Part shown: positions 1-8,963 of the stretch, piece after piece
Numbering within the stretch: position 1 is the first letter of the stretch
Layout of the letters: each line of letters begins with the position of its first letter
NCBI RefSeq assembly: GCF_003696305.1
Contig: NZ_RFFK01000005.1
Coordinates: 62,001-126,000, forward strand
Reading direction: 5' to 3'
Origin: Pseudomonas sp. AOB-7
GTDB taxonomy: Bacteria; Pseudomonadota; Gammaproteobacteria; Pseudomonadales; Pseudomonadaceae
DNA length: 64,000 nt
Translations under genes and position numbers: made by a program
The notes under the pieces: model-generated
The model's database searches: none
What the model was told of the DNA's origin: nothing
The model's input: only the letters and a program-made list of their open reading frames with translations

Positions 1-1
1 G

Positions 2-409
2 CCCATGGTCGCCTTCGGCAGCCCGGTGCGCGACTGGGTCAAGCAGCAGTATGGCGTGCAGCTGGCGGTGCTCGGCCTCGGCCGGATCGAGGCCGCGCCG
101 GGGCAACAGGTGTCGGTGCTGGGCGCCAACCACCCCAGCTATATCTGGTACGCCGCCGATCCGGCCAACAACCAGGGCAGCCAGGCCAAGGCCGATGCCA
201 CCGGCATCCGGGTCATGGGCCAGGATCTCAGCGCCGCCTGCTGGCAAGCCGGCATGGGCCGGCAGCCCGCCGGCGATCCGCAGCAGACGCTCGCGAGCTG
301 CACGCAGAAATGGCAGGTCACCGACCAGTTGCAGACCTGCGAGCTGTTCTACGTCTCGGTGCGCAAGCTCAAGCCCGAAGACGCCGAGGCCAAGTGCCAG
401 GCGAGCTGA
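2..409 (+). CDS. C-terminal part of an unknown protein (cut by window start)
   Basis: The frame is open from the first bases of the window to a TGA at 407-409, so this is probably the 3' end of a longer gene. An ATG exists at position 5 but has no room for a ribosome binding site to be judged. The visible 135 residues are soluble-looking, with four cysteines (the motifs AACW, LASC, LQTC and AKCQ), which fits an exported, disulfide-containing protein. I recognise no domain. A strong GC-rich hairpin follows directly. Function unknown. Confidence 0.6.
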   Translation, partial: PMVAFGSPVRDWVKQQYGVQLAVLGLGRIEAAPGQQVSVLGANHPSYIWYAADPANNQGSQAKADATGIRVMGQDLSAACWQAGMGRQPAGDPQQTLASCTQKWQVTDQLQTCELFYVSVRKLKPEDAEAKCQAS

Positions 410-413
410 AACG

Positions 414-439
414 ACCGGGCCCGCAGTGGCGGGCCCGGT
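414..439. terminator. GC-rich hairpin between convergent genes
   Basis: An 11-bp perfect stem (414-424 with 429-439) has a 4-nt loop and lies between the stop codons of the flanking convergent genes. There is no clear T tract on the plus strand. On the minus strand a short TCGTTTC follows. It is probably a shared transcription end or an mRNA 3'-end stabiliser. Confidence 0.55.
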
Positions 440-440
440 G

Positions 441-989
441 TCATTCCTGCAGTTTCAGGTGCGAGGTATCCGGCGGCGGCGCGGCAGGGGCAGCCTTGGC
501 CTGGCCCATGTCGCTGCCTACCGGCGCCAGGCTGAACTGCGACAGATCGACCTGCGGTGCGGCGGCCTCGGGCTTGGCGTCCTGCAGATCGGCGCCGACC
601 GGTGCGATGCCGAAATCCGGCGCGTCCACCTCGCTGAAGGCGGCCATGTATTCGTCGCGCGGCGCCACCCGCAGGCGGCCGCCAGTGGCACTCGCCAGCG
701 GTGCTACAGGCGCAGGCTCGGCGGCGGGCGGCGGCGCCAGTTCCACCTCCTCCACCGGCAGGTCCATAGCCACCACCTCCACCCGCGCGCCGGCGCGCTC
801 CAGGGTGGAGCGATACTTCTCCGCCCCGACGGCATCGAGGTTGTTCTTGATCACGATGCGTCGCCCGGAAAACAACTGGGCGATGCGCTGGGCATCGGCC
901 TGGAACAGCTTGGCCAGATTGGCCTTGACCAGCTCCGGTTGGGCGCCCGGCACCAGTTGTCCGGAGAAGGCGATCTCGTAGCGACTCAT
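441..989 (-). CDS. Conserved hypothetical protein, Pro/Ala-rich C-terminal half
   Basis: The protein has 182 residues. ATG at 989 is chosen because AGGAG lies 7 nt upstream; a GTG two codons earlier would sit on top of that site. Residues 1-75 look like a small folded alpha/beta domain (starting SRYEIAFSG, with a conserved-looking LFSGRRIVIK). Residues 80-182 are low-complexity Pro/Ala-rich and contain two similar short blocks (FGIAPVGAD and FSLAPVGSD), suggesting an internally repeated disordered tail. There is no signal peptide or membrane segment. I do not recognise a function. It is transcribed convergently with the preceding gene. Confidence 0.7.
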   Translation of the reverse strand: MSRYEIAFSGQLVPGAQPELVKANLAKLFQADAQRIAQLFSGRRIVIKNNLDAVGAEKYRSTLERAGARVEVVAMDLPVEEVELAPPPAAEPAPVAPLASATGGRLRVAPRDEYMAAFSEVDAPDFGIAPVGADLQDAKPEAAAPQVDLSQFSLAPVGSDMGQAKAAPAAPPPDTSHLKLQE

Positions 990-1186
990 GGTCACACTCC
1001 TGTCCTATTCGGCCCTCAGTATGGCGCAGGTTTTTTGACGCTAACACCGCAGGCGTCTCATCCACCGCTTTTCGGCCGACTTGGGCAGAAACCTACGGCA
1101 ACCTCGCGGCAAAAAATAATGATGGAGTGCCCAGGTTGCAGCCGAGCGGTTGCTTGTTACACTGGGGGCGTTATTGGGGGTATGAC

Positions 1187-1684
1187 ATGCTTTCTCAGGC
1201 GCAAACGATAAGAATTATCAGTCTATTGATGTTTTTTGGCCTGTTCTCGGGCCTCGCAGGATGCTCCACCTGGATGACAGGTGGTTTCAAGGACCCGGAC
1301 GTCCAGCTCATCAAAGTTGATGTAATCAAGGCCAGGCTGCTCGAACAGGAGTTCCGCCTGCGTTTTCGCATCGACAATCCCAACGGCGTCAGCCTGCCGG
1401 TGCGCGGCCTCGACTACGCCGTGCACCTCAACGAGATGAAACTCGCCGAGGGCTATTCCAACGAGTGGTTCACCGTGCCCGCGCACGGCCACCACACCTT
1501 CGAGGTGCCGGTGCGCACCAACCTCTGGCGCCACGTGCGGCAGATCGTGAAGATGCTGGAGAAACCCGACGAGCCGATCCGCTATCGCCTGCAGGGCGAA
1601 GTGAAAACCGGCATGTTGTTCGGACGCAGCGTGCACATGTCGCGCAATGGCGAGATAATTCCCGGCGATTTCATCCCGGAGTAA
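1187..1684 (+). CDS. LEA type 2 (WHy-domain) family lipoprotein
   Basis: The protein has 165 residues. ATG at 1187 follows a run of Gs (GGGGG, about 1174-1178) and gives a classic lipoprotein signal peptide with lipobox LAGC (Cys26) followed by Ser, which predicts outer-membrane sorting. An upstream in-frame start at 1127 would spoil the signal peptide. The mature part carries the LEA_2/WHy pattern of paired beta strands ([19 protein letters not shown] and similar), a fold found in stress-related proteins of bacteria and plants. The exact role is unknown. It lies 5 bp from the downstream SEC-C mini-gene, so they are probably co-transcribed. Confidence 0.8.
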   Translation: MLSQAQTIRIISLLMFFGLFSGLAGCSTWMTGGFKDPDVQLIKVDVIKARLLEQEFRLRFRIDNPNGVSLPVRGLDYAVHLNEMKLAEGYSNEWFTVPAHGHHTFEVPVRTNLWRHVRQIVKMLEKPDEPIRYRLQGEVKTGMLFGRSVHMSRNGEIIPGDFIPE

Positions 1685-1689
1685 CCGCC

Positions 1690-1887
1690 ATGAGCAACCA
1701 ACCCCACGTCCACGGCCCCGACTGCAACCACGATCACGACCATCATCACGATCATGACCACGTCCACGGCCCGCATTGCAACCACGGCCATCAGGAGCCG
1801 GTGCGCAACGCGCTGAAGGACGTCGGCCGCAACGACCCTTGCCCCTGCGGCAGCCAGAAGAAGTTCAAGAAATGCCACGGCGCCTGA
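1690..1887 (+). CDS. Small His-rich SEC-C motif protein
   Basis: The protein has 65 residues. The C-terminal 20 residues form a SEC-C zinc motif ([17 protein letters not shown]), the metal-binding tail known from SecA and many small bacterial proteins. The N-terminal half is extremely His/Asp-rich and contains a duplicated HVHGP(D/H)CNH block separated by an HD run, so it could bind several extra metal ions. The gene sits 5 bp after the LEA-type lipoprotein gene and 7 bp before the DUF2489 gene. Metal storage or handling is an inference; the partner is unknown. Confidence 0.8.
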   Translation: MSNQPHVHGPDCNHDHDHHHDHDHVHGPHCNHGHQEPVRNALKDVGRNDPCPCGSQKKFKKCHGA

Positions 1888-1894
1888 AGCCCCG

Positions 1895-2359
1895 ATGAAT
1901 GCGCCGACCCTCGCCCTGCTGCTCGCCGGTCTGCTGCTGATCGCGGCTTTGGCCGCCTATGCCTGGCATCTCTGGCGCCGCGTCTGGGCGCAGCAACGCA
2001 GCCAGGCCGCCGCCCAGCAGGAGCGCCAGCAGCGCCTCGGCGGCGACCTGACGATTCTCGCCGGCAGCCTGCTCGACGAGCAGTTGCCGCTGATCGAAGG
2101 CGCCATCCGCATCAAGGTGCTGCTGGACAACTACGACAGCGAACTGAGCCGCGACAACCGTTGCCAGGTGTTCCACCTGCTGTTCGAGGCCACCGCCGAG
2201 GTGCCCACCCATGGCGCCTGGAAGGCGCTGGACAAGCACGAGCGGCGGCGCTTCGAGAAGCGCTTCAACGAGCTCGAGCTGCAGCACAAGGCCGCCGCCC
2301 GTACGGCCGCCCGCTGGTTGCTCGACGAAGGGCTGAAGAGCGCTCGGCGAAACGCCTGA
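1895..2359 (+). CDS. DUF2489 family membrane-anchored protein
   Basis: The protein has 154 residues. One N-terminal transmembrane helix (about residues 5-27) is followed by a cytoplasmic, charged, mostly helical domain with a basic stretch at 110-125. The length and layout match the DUF2489 family of gammaproteobacteria, which has no assigned function. ATG at 1895 starts 7 bp after the SEC-C gene, so translational coupling is likely. It is the last of a three-gene group that precedes quiP. Confidence 0.72.
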   Translation: MNAPTLALLLAGLLLIAALAAYAWHLWRRVWAQQRSQAAAQQERQQRLGGDLTILAGSLLDEQLPLIEGAIRIKVLLDNYDSELSRDNRCQVFHLLFEATAEVPTHGAWKALDKHERRRFEKRFNELELQHKAAARTAARWLLDEGLKSARRNA

Positions 2360-2481
2360 ACCCCCTCTTGCCAGGCTCTGCGCCCCTCATTACCGTGGCG
2401 ACTTCATGGCCGATCGGCAGCGATCGGCCCGTCGCGCGCAGCCGCCACACCCCGACCTATTGCCTGCCAAGGAATTTCGCC

Positions 2482-4995
2482 ATGCGCACGCTGGCCTGCC
2501 TGACCCTTGCCGCCTCGCTGACCGGCCTCGCCGGCTGCCAGTCCCTGCTCAACAGTCGCTATGCCGACAGCGTGCCGCCGACGCGCGGCGTGGAACGCAT
2601 CCAGGGCCTGGCGGAAAGCGCCTCGATCCGTCGCAACGCCCTCGGCATGCCGCTGATCGAGTCGGGCACCTTCCACGATGCGCTGTTCGCCCTGGGCTAC
2701 GTGCATGCCGGCGACCGCCTCAGCCAGATGGTCGGCATGCGCCTGCTGGCCGAAGGGCGCCTGGCGGAAATGGCCGGCCCCGGCGTGCTGGAGATGGACA
2801 GGTTCATGCGCGCGGTGAACCTCAAGCGCAGCGCCGAGGAGCTCTATGCCGGCGCCTCGCCGCGGCTGAAACGCTTCTTCGAGGTCTACGCGCGCGGCGT
2901 CAACGCCTACATGTTCCGCTACCGCGAGCGCCTGCCGATGGACCTGGCCGAGTCCGGCTACCGGCCGGCCTACTGGAAGCCGGAAGACTCGGTGCTGCTG
3001 TTCTGCCTGCTCAACTTCGGCCTGGCGGTCAATCTGCAGGAAGAGATCGCCGCGCTGGTCATGGCCCAGCAGGTCGGCGCCGACCAGCTGCCCTGGCTGC
3101 TGCCGATCTACCCCGACGAAGCGCTGCCGTTCGACGAGGCGCAAAAGCTCGCCGGCCTCGACCTCAAGGGCCAGCTGCCCGGCCTGCAGGCCGTCGGCCA
3201 GGCCGCGGCGCAGATCGCCGCGCAGCACATGCTCGGCGTCGCCGCCTCGAACAACTGGGCCATCGCCCCCGAGCGTACGCGCGGCGGCAAGAGCCTGCTG
3301 GCCAACGACACCCACCTGCCGCTGGCGATGCCCTCGCTGTGGAATTTCGTGCAGATCCGCTCGCCCAAGTACCAGGCCGCCGGTATCTCGCTGGCCGGCG
3401 TGCCGGCCGTGGTCGCCGGCTACAACGGCAAGCTGGCCTGGGGCATGACCATGGTCATGGGCGACAACCAGGACCTGTTCCTCGAACGGGTCAAGCGCGA
3501 GGGCGGCCGCCTGCTGTACCTGGCCGACGGCCAGTGGTTGCCGGCCGGCGAGCGCCAGGAGACCTTCTTTATCAGGGGCCAGCGACCGATCCGCGAGACG
3601 CTCTACGAGACCCGCAACGGCCCGCTGCTGAACTCGGTGCTGGGCGAGCGCAAGCACGCGCTGCAACCGATGCGCCTGGAGAGCGGCTACGGCCTGGCGC
3701 TGAAGACCACCCAGTTCGAGCGCGACGCCAGCCTCGATGCCTTCTTCGACCTGTCCCGCGCGCAGTCGGTGGACGCGGCCTTCGAGGCCACCCGCGAGAT
3801 CCGCGCCATGCCGCTGAACATCGTCTTCGCCGACGCCCAGCACATCGGCTGGCAGGTCACCGGGCGCTTCCCGAACCGCCGCGAGGGCCGCGGCCTGCTG
3901 CCCTCGCCCGGCTGGGACGCACGCTACGCCTGGGACGGTTTCGCCGACCCGATGCTCCACCCCTACGACCAGGACCCGCCGCAGGGCTGGCTGGGCAGCG
4001 CCAACCAGCGCAGCGTGCAACCGGGCTACGGCATGCAGCTGTCCAGTTCCTGGTACTACCCCGAGCGCGCCGAACGCATCGCCGAACTGGCCGGCAGCGG
4101 CCAGCATGACAGCCGCAGCATGATCGCCATGCAGTACGACCAGACCTCGCCCTTCGTCGCCAAGCTGCAGGCCATGTTCAACGACCCGGGCATGCAGGGC
4201 CCGCTGCGCGACGCCATCGCCGCCCTGCCGGCCGCCCAGCGCCCGCGCGCCGAGGAAGCCCTGCAACGTCTGCTGGCCTTCGACGGCAGGTTGGCCGCCA
4301 GCTCCGCCGATGCGGCGATCTACGCCGCCTTCCTGCATGAAAGCGCGCGGCAGACCTTCCTCGACGAACTCGGCCCGGAAAGCAGCCCGGCCTGGCAGGC
4401 ACTGGTGCAGACCGCCAACACCTCCTACTCGGCGCAAGCCGACCACCTGCTCGGCCGCCCCGACAGCCCGTTCTGGAACGACCTGCGCACACCGCAGCAG
4501 GAAGACAAGCCGGCCATCCTCGCGCGCAGCCTGGCCGCCAGCATCGAGCTGCTGGAAAGCCGCCTGGGCCAGGAGCGCAGCGCCTGGCAATGGGGCAAGC
4601 TGCACAGCTACGCATGGGTCACCGAGACCACCCGCCTAGCGCCCTATATGAGCGCCAGCCAGCGTGCCAGCATCAATACGCTCAAGAGCTACCTGGACCG
4701 CGGCCCCTACCCGGCCGGCGGCGACCACAGCACGCTCAACGTCTCGGCCTATGCCTGGGGCCAGGACTTCGACACCTGGCTGATCCCGGCCATGCGCATC
4801 GTCGTCGACTTCGCCGCCGCCGAGCCGCTGCGCGGCGTCAACAGCTCCGGCCAGTCGGGCAACCCGGCCAGCCCGCACTATGCCGACGGCATCGAGGCCT
4901 GGCTCAAGGGCGGCTACATGAGCTTCCCGTTCCGGGCGGAGAACCTGGACAAGGTCTACGGCAACCAGCGCCTGCTGCTGATGCCGGCCAGGTGA
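2482..4995 (+). CDS. quiP: Acyl-homoserine lactone acylase QuiP (Ntn-hydrolase)
   Basis: The protein has 837 residues. It belongs to the penicillin/AHL acylase family, which hydrolyses the amide bond of long-chain N-acyl-homoserine lactones (quorum quenching). ATG at 2482 has AAGGA 8 nt upstream and gives a lipoprotein-like signal with lipobox LAGC (Cys19). The proenzyme is expected to self-cleave before the catalytic Ser256 in the motif AASNNW, separating an alpha subunit from a large beta subunit. Long stretches match what I remember of P. aeruginosa PA1032/QuiP, including the [12 protein letters not shown] and [21 protein letters not shown] blocks near the C-terminus. Site: periplasm. A good terminator follows. 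No luxI or luxR gene is in the window. Confidence 0.9.
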   Translation: MRTLACLTLAASLTGLAGCQSLLNSRYADSVPPTRGVERIQGLAESASIRRNALGMPLIESGTFHDALFALGYVHAGDRLSQMVGMRLLAEGRLAEMAGPGVLEMDRFMRAVNLKRSAEELYAGASPRLKRFFEVYARGVNAYMFRYRERLPMDLAESGYRPAYWKPEDSVLLFCLLNFGLAVNLQEEIAALVMAQQVGADQLPWLLPIYPDEALPFDEAQKLAGLDLKGQLPGLQAVGQAAAQIAAQHMLGVAASNNWAIAPERTRGGKSLLANDTHLPLAMPSLWNFVQIRSPKYQAAGISLAGVPAVVAGYNGKLAWGMTMVMGDNQDLFLERVKREGGRLLYLADGQWLPAGERQETFFIRGQRPIRETLYETRNGPLLNSVLGERKHALQPMRLESGYGLALKTTQFERDASLDAFFDLSRAQSVDAAFEATREIRAMPLNIVFADAQHIGWQVTGRFPNRREGRGLLPSPGWDARYAWDGFADPMLHPYDQDPPQGWLGSANQRSVQPGYGMQLSSSWYYPERAERIAELAGSGQHDSRSMIAMQYDQTSPFVAKLQAMFNDPGMQGPLRDAIAALPAAQRPRAEEALQRLLAFDGRLAASSADAAIYAAFLHESARQTFLDELGPESSPAWQALVQTANTSYSAQADHLLGRPDSPFWNDLRTPQQEDKPAILARSLAASIELLESRLGQERSAWQWGKLHSYAWVTETTRLAPYMSASQRASINTLKSYLDRGPYPAGGDHSTLNVSAYAWGQDFDTWLIPAMRIVVDFAAAEPLRGVNSSGQSGNPASPHYADGIEAWLKGGYMSFPFRAENLDKVYGNQRLLLMPAR

Positions 4996-5075
4996 CGACC
5001 GTTCGTCGGGTGGCGCTGAACCTTTCCGTCGGCGCCTCACTCAGACTATTCGACTTACTCCATAGATCATCGTTT

Positions 5076-5100
5076 AAGGCGCCTCTGGCGCCTTTTCTTT
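5076..5100 (+). terminator. Rho-independent terminator after quiP
   Basis: A perfect 8-bp stem AAGGCGCC/GGCGCCTT (5076-5083 and 5087-5094) with a TCT loop is followed by TTCTTTT. It lies 80 bp after the quiP stop codon. A diverged second hairpin of the same type (GGCGCC-TAT-GGCGCC, 5204-5218, then a T run) lies 120 bp downstream in a similar sequence context. Confidence 0.8.
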
Positions 5101-5230
5101 TGCCTGCGCAAAAGTCGCAGCCAAAAGATGGCCTTTTTACATCATCGAATTGAACTTACCGCCGACGCCGGGTTCGGAACCTGTGCATCGTTTGAAAGCT
5201 CCTGGCGCCTATGGCGCCTATTTTTTAGGG

Positions 5231-5302
5231 CCTGCCATCCCTGGCGCCCCCCCTACGGGCCGTCGCTGCGCGACGTTGAAAATGCCTCCCGGGCATTTTT
5301 TG
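5231..5302 (+). repeat. Intergenic repeat unit ending in a terminator hairpin (copy A)
   Basis: The unit of about 72 bp reads CCTGCCATCC, TGGCG, then GGGCCGTCGC and GCGACGT, followed by an A-rich hairpin and a T run. The reverse complement of 39535-39605 has the same order of blocks with only a one-base length difference, and a looser third copy covers 39421-39532. The block order, not the exact hairpin sequence, is conserved. It is probably a dispersed terminator-carrying element. Confidence 0.6.
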
Positions 5303-5415
5303 TCCGCTCCTCGCGCCCGTCGCTCTCTGGCCTGCACTTTTCCCCTGGATCGACGTAAGCTCTAGCGCTTTCCGTTTCCCGCTTTGCAGCGCCGACCCGC
5401 ATCAAGGAGCCCGAG

Positions 5416-6243
5416 ATGAGCAACCGCCAAGCCGAAATCGCCGCCGCCCTGGAGGTGGTGCCGCCCTTTGCCGACGAAGCCGCCCTGGTCGCCGAGATCG
5501 AACGGCGCAAGGCCTTTATCAAGCAGTGCCTGCGCAACTCGGGGCTGAAGGTGCTGGTGCTCGGTATCAGCGGCGGCGTCGACTCGCTGACCGCCGGGCG
5601 CCTGGCGCAGTTGTCGGTGGAGGAGCTGCGCGCCGAAACCGGCGATTCGGCGTACCGCTTTATCGCCGTGCGCCTGCCGCACAACGCCCAGCACGACGAG
5701 CACGACGCCCAGGACTCGCTGAAATTCATCCGCGCCGATGAAGAGGACACCGTCAATATCGCCAGCAGCGTGCTGGGACTGGGCGAGCAGGTCACCCACC
5801 TGCAGAAACTGACCGACGCGCGCCGCGACTTCGTGGTCGGCAATATCAAGGCACGCATCCGCATGGTCGCCCAGTTCGCCATCGCCAACGCCAACAACGG
5901 CCTGGTGATAGGTACCGACCACGCCGCCGAGGCGGTGATGGGTTTCTTCACCAAGTTCGGCGATGGCGCCTGCGACCTGGCGCCGCTGTCCGGCCTGGTG
6001 AAGCATCAGGTGCGCTCCATCGCCAGGCACCTGGGCGCACCGCAGCACCTGGTGATGAAGACCCCGACCGCCGACCTGGAAGAACTGCGCCCGGGCAAGC
6101 CGGACGAGGAAGCCCATGGCGTCAGCTACGCCGAGATCGACGCCTTCCTGCACGGCGAAACGGTCAGTGAGGCGGCCTATGCCACCATCGTCCGCACCTT
6201 CGATGCCACCCGCCACAAACGCGAGCTGCCGCTGGTGCCCTGA
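5416..6243 (+). CDS. nadE: NH3-dependent NAD+ synthetase
   Basis: The protein has 275 residues, the usual size of the short ammonia-dependent form. It makes NAD+ from nicotinate adenine dinucleotide (deamido-NAD), ATP and ammonia, the last step of NAD biosynthesis. The N-type ATP pyrophosphatase P-loop SGGVDS is at residues 52-57. Further family motifs are the GNIKARIRM stretch, the GTDHAAEA motif and the C-terminal [15 protein letters not shown] segment. There is no glutaminase domain. The start ATG at 5416 follows AAGGAG. It appears monocistronic. Confidence 0.95.
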   Translation: MSNRQAEIAAALEVVPPFADEAALVAEIERRKAFIKQCLRNSGLKVLVLGISGGVDSLTAGRLAQLSVEELRAETGDSAYRFIAVRLPHNAQHDEHDAQDSLKFIRADEEDTVNIASSVLGLGEQVTHLQKLTDARRDFVVGNIKARIRMVAQFAIANANNGLVIGTDHAAEAVMGFFTKFGDGACDLAPLSGLVKHQVRSIARHLGAPQHLVMKTPTADLEELRPGKPDEEAHGVSYAEIDAFLHGETVSEAAYATIVRTFDATRHKRELPLVP

Positions 6244-6349
6244 GTGCCTGCGCCGCGGGCTGGAATGCCCGCGGCAGGCTACGCTGTTTTGAAGTAACGG
6301 CCCGCCCCTAGTCGCGCGGGCTCGAGCCACTTCAGCCGGGGTACGCCGC

Positions 6350-7453
6350 ATGTCGCCGAACGCCACGCCAGAACGGATCTTTAACCGTACCCTGCTCGAC
6401 ACCCTGATCCGCGCTGGCATGATCGCCGCCCTGGTGGTGGCCTGCTTCGAGGTGTTCAGCCCCTTCCTCAGCCTGATGTTCTGGGCGCTGATTCTCGCCG
6501 TCACCCTCTATCCGTTGCACAACCTGCTCAAGCCCCGCCTGGGCCGCAGCGACAGCCGTGCCGCCACCTTGATCGTGATCCTGGCGATCGCCGTCCTGCT
6601 GATCCCCATCTACCTGCTCGGCACCTCGCTGACCGAGTCGGTGCAGGTGGCAATTGCCACGGTCAAGTCGGGCGCCGTGCATATCCCGCCGCCACCGGAT
6701 GCGGTCGCCCAGTGGCCACTGATCGGCAAGCAACTGCATGGCTTCTGGGCACAGCTCGCCTCCGACCTGACCGGCGTCCTGCAACGCCTGGCCCCGCATC
6801 TCAAAGACATGACCCTGGGCCTGCTCAGCAGGCTTGCCGGGGTGGGAGTCGGCATGCTGGTCTTCATCGCCGCGCTGATGATCGCCGGCATCATCATGGC
6901 CTACGGCGAAAACGGTCATCAGAGCGCCCGCCGCATCTCGGCGCGGATATTCGAGCCGGGTCGCAGCGATCAGCTGGTCGAGCTGTGCACAGCCACCATC
7001 CGCGCCGTGGCCCAGGGCGTGATCGGCATCGCCTTCATCCAGATGCTGCTGATCGGCGCCGGATTCATCTTCATGGGCGTTCCCGGCGCCGGCCTGCTGG
7101 CCCTGGCCGTCTTGCTGCTGGGGATCATGCAGCTGCCGGCCACGCTGATTACCCTGCCGGTGATCGCCTTCGTCTTCTTCAACGAAGGCGCCACCCTGGC
7201 CAGCATCGTCTTCGCCATCTACGTGTTCGTCGCCGGCCTCGCCGACAACGTGCTCAAGCCGCTGCTGCTCGGCCGCGGCGTGGACGTGCCGATGCCGGTG
7301 GTGCTGGTCGGCGCCCTGGGCGGCATGGTCAGCGGCGGCATCATCGGCCTGTTCATCGGCCCGGTGCTGCTGGCGGTGGGCTACAAACTGTTCTGGCAAT
7401 GGGTCGACACCCCGCCCGCCAGCAGCGCGGCTGGCCCGCGGGATGGCGATTAA
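6350..7453 (+). CDS. AI-2E family transporter (PerM/YdiK type)
   Basis: The protein has 367 residues with about eight transmembrane segments: a pair near the N-terminus (about 20-60), one at 70-95, and a cluster from 160 to 350. It has the family's conserved late segment (GLADNVLKPLLLGRG) followed by a glycine-rich helix pair. AI-2E proteins are a broad permease family; only some members export AI-2, and others act as cation/proton antiporters, so the substrate cannot be read from sequence. The stop overlaps the start of the following outer membrane factor gene by 11 bp, placing it first in a five-gene operon. Confidence 0.85.
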   Translation: MSPNATPERIFNRTLLDTLIRAGMIAALVVACFEVFSPFLSLMFWALILAVTLYPLHNLLKPRLGRSDSRAATLIVILAIAVLLIPIYLLGTSLTESVQVAIATVKSGAVHIPPPPDAVAQWPLIGKQLHGFWAQLASDLTGVLQRLAPHLKDMTLGLLSRLAGVGVGMLVFIAALMIAGIIMAYGENGHQSARRISARIFEPGRSDQLVELCTATIRAVAQGVIGIAFIQMLLIGAGFIFMGVPGAGLLALAVLLLGIMQLPATLITLPVIAFVFFNEGATLASIVFAIYVFVAGLADNVLKPLLLGRGVDVPMPVVLVGALGGMVSGGIIGLFIGPVLLAVGYKLFWQWVDTPPASSAAGPRDGD

Positions 7454-8963
7454 GCAGCGCCGCGCCTGGGCATTGCTGGCCGCAGCCAGCCTGGCTGGCT
7501 GCGTGCGCCTGGGGCCGGACTTCCAATCGCCGCGGCAGGCCTGGATCGACCACTGGGACAGCCAGGCGCTGAACGCGGCCAATCAACAGCACCCGCAGCC
7601 GGAAAACCGGCAATGGTGGACGCAGTTCGACGACCCGCTGCTCGAGCGCCTGATCGCCGAGGCGGACATCCACAACCCCAACCTGCGCATCGCCGCCCTG
7701 CGCATCCTCGAGGCCCGCGCCCAGCTCGGCATCGCCCGCAGCGGGCGCTACCCGCAACTGCAGCAGGCCAGCGCCGACGCCTTCTACCTGGACCGCAACC
7801 AGTACGGTGGTGACACCGAGCTGGACAGCAGTGCCTGGCAGTACGGCGCCGGCTTCGACATCGGCTGGGAGCTGGACTTCTGGGGTCGCTACAGCCGCGC
7901 CATCGAATCCGCCGATGCCAGCTACTTCGCCGCCCGGGCCAACTACGAGGACGCCCTGGTGCTGCTGCGTGCCCAGGTGGCGCAGACCTACTTCGCCCTG
8001 CGCACCGCCGAGGCGCGCCTGGGCATCGCGCGCGACAACGCCAGGCTGCAGAAGCGCAGCCTGGAGATCACCGAACGCCTGTTCAACAGCGGCAACAGCG
8101 ACGAACTCGACCTGCAGCAGGCCAAGACCCAGTACCTGGGCACCCTGAGCAGCGTGCCCGAGCTGGAGGCCCAGGCGGCGCAGACGCGCAACGCCCTCGC
8201 CGTGCTGATCGGCCAGCCGCCGGGCAGCCTGCCCGAGCTGAGCGCGCAGACCGGCCTGGTGCCGCTGGTCGACCAGGCCCTGCTCGACGACGTGCCGGCC
8301 AACCTGCTGCTGCGCCGCCCCGATGTACGCGCCGCCGAACTCCAGGTGGCCGCCCAGTCCGCCCTGATCGGGGTGGCCGAGAGCGACCTGTACCCCTCGC
8401 TCAGCCTGCTCGGCAGCATCGGTTGGTCGGCCAGCAGCCAGGCCGGCAGCCCCGATACGATGAGCCTCGGCGCCGGCCCCAGCCTGACCTGGAACCTGTT
8501 CGACCACGGCCGCCTGCGCAACAACGTGCGCGTGCAGGATGCGCGCCTGCAGCAACTGATCGAGGCCTACCGCGACCGCGTGCGCCAGGCCGCGCGCGAA
8601 GCCGACGACGCCGCCACCGGCCTGAGCAAAGCCCTGGAGCGCGAACGCATCCTGCGCGAGGCCGCGTTCTCGGCCCAGCGCTCGCTGACCCTGGCCAGCG
8701 CCCAGTACCGCGAGGGCTACTCCGACTTCCAACGGGTGCTGGACGCTCAGCGCGCCCTGTTCGTCCAGCAGGATGGTTATCTGGTGGCGCGCAGCGCCGC
8801 ACTGAGCAACCTGATCGACCTCTATCGCGCCCTCGGCGGCGGCTGGCACAGCAACCAGCCGTTGCTCGACGACGCCACCCGCGAGCAGATGCGCCAGCGT
8901 ACCGACTGGGGCGAGCTGCTCGACGAACAATCACCACCGTCCGCCCAGGCAGCCACGCCATGA
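7443..8963 (+). CDS. Outer membrane efflux lipoprotein (NodT/OprM family)
   Basis: The protein has 506 residues. It is the TolC-like channel of a tripartite exporter. The N-terminus is a lipoprotein signal with LAGC (Cys20), typical of OprM-type factors that are acylated. Two internally repeated outer-membrane-efflux domains (about 60-260 and 270-470) contain the usual long coiled-coil helices and the family motif VPANLLLRRPDVRAAE. It overlaps the upstream permease gene by 11 bp and the downstream HlyD-type gene by ATGA. Partners are therefore the next two genes, although outer membrane factors can also serve other pumps. Confidence 0.9.
   Translation: MAIKQRRAWALLAAASLAGCVRLGPDFQSPRQAWIDHWDSQALNAANQQHPQPENRQWWTQFDDPLLERLIAEADIHNPNLRIAALRILEARAQLGIARSGRYPQLQQASADAFYLDRNQYGGDTELDSSAWQYGAGFDIGWELDFWGRYSRAIESADASYFAARANYEDALVLLRAQVAQTYFALRTAEARLGIARDNARLQKRSLEITERLFNSGNSDELDLQQAKTQYLGTLSSVPELEAQAAQTRNALAVLIGQPPGSLPELSAQTGLVPLVDQALLDDVPANLLLRRPDVRAAELQVAAQSALIGVAESDLYPSLSLLGSIGWSASSQAGSPDTMSLGAGPSLTWNLFDHGRLRNNVRVQDARLQQLIEAYRDRVRQAAREADDAATGLSKALERERILREAAFSAQRSLTLASAQYREGYSDFQRVLDAQRALFVQQDGYLVARSAALSNLIDLYRALGGGWHSNQPLLDDATREQMRQRTDWGELLDEQSPPSAQAATP

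Larger units (their letters stand above)
4996..5415. other. 420-bp non-coding spacer with three terminator-like hairpins
   Basis: No convincing gene is visible here. The spacer holds the quiP terminator, a second GGCGCC hairpin with a T run (5204-5226), and a third hairpin (AAAATGCC/GGCATTTT, 5279-5299). The last hairpin belongs to a repeat unit (5231-5302) also found in inverse orientation near 39.5 kb. Confidence 0.7.

Noticed and set aside
51..1211. Long arginine/alanine-rich open frame over the left end, including a frame opposite the 441-989 gene
   Set aside because: It runs through two real genes in another frame and has the biased Arg/Ala/Pro composition of GC-rich shadow frames; no ribosome binding site or domain.
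2404..4605. 733-codon open frame opposite quiP
   Set aside because: Antisense shadow of a clearly coding gene; composition dominated by Gln/Ala/Gly/His as expected from the complement of the real codons.
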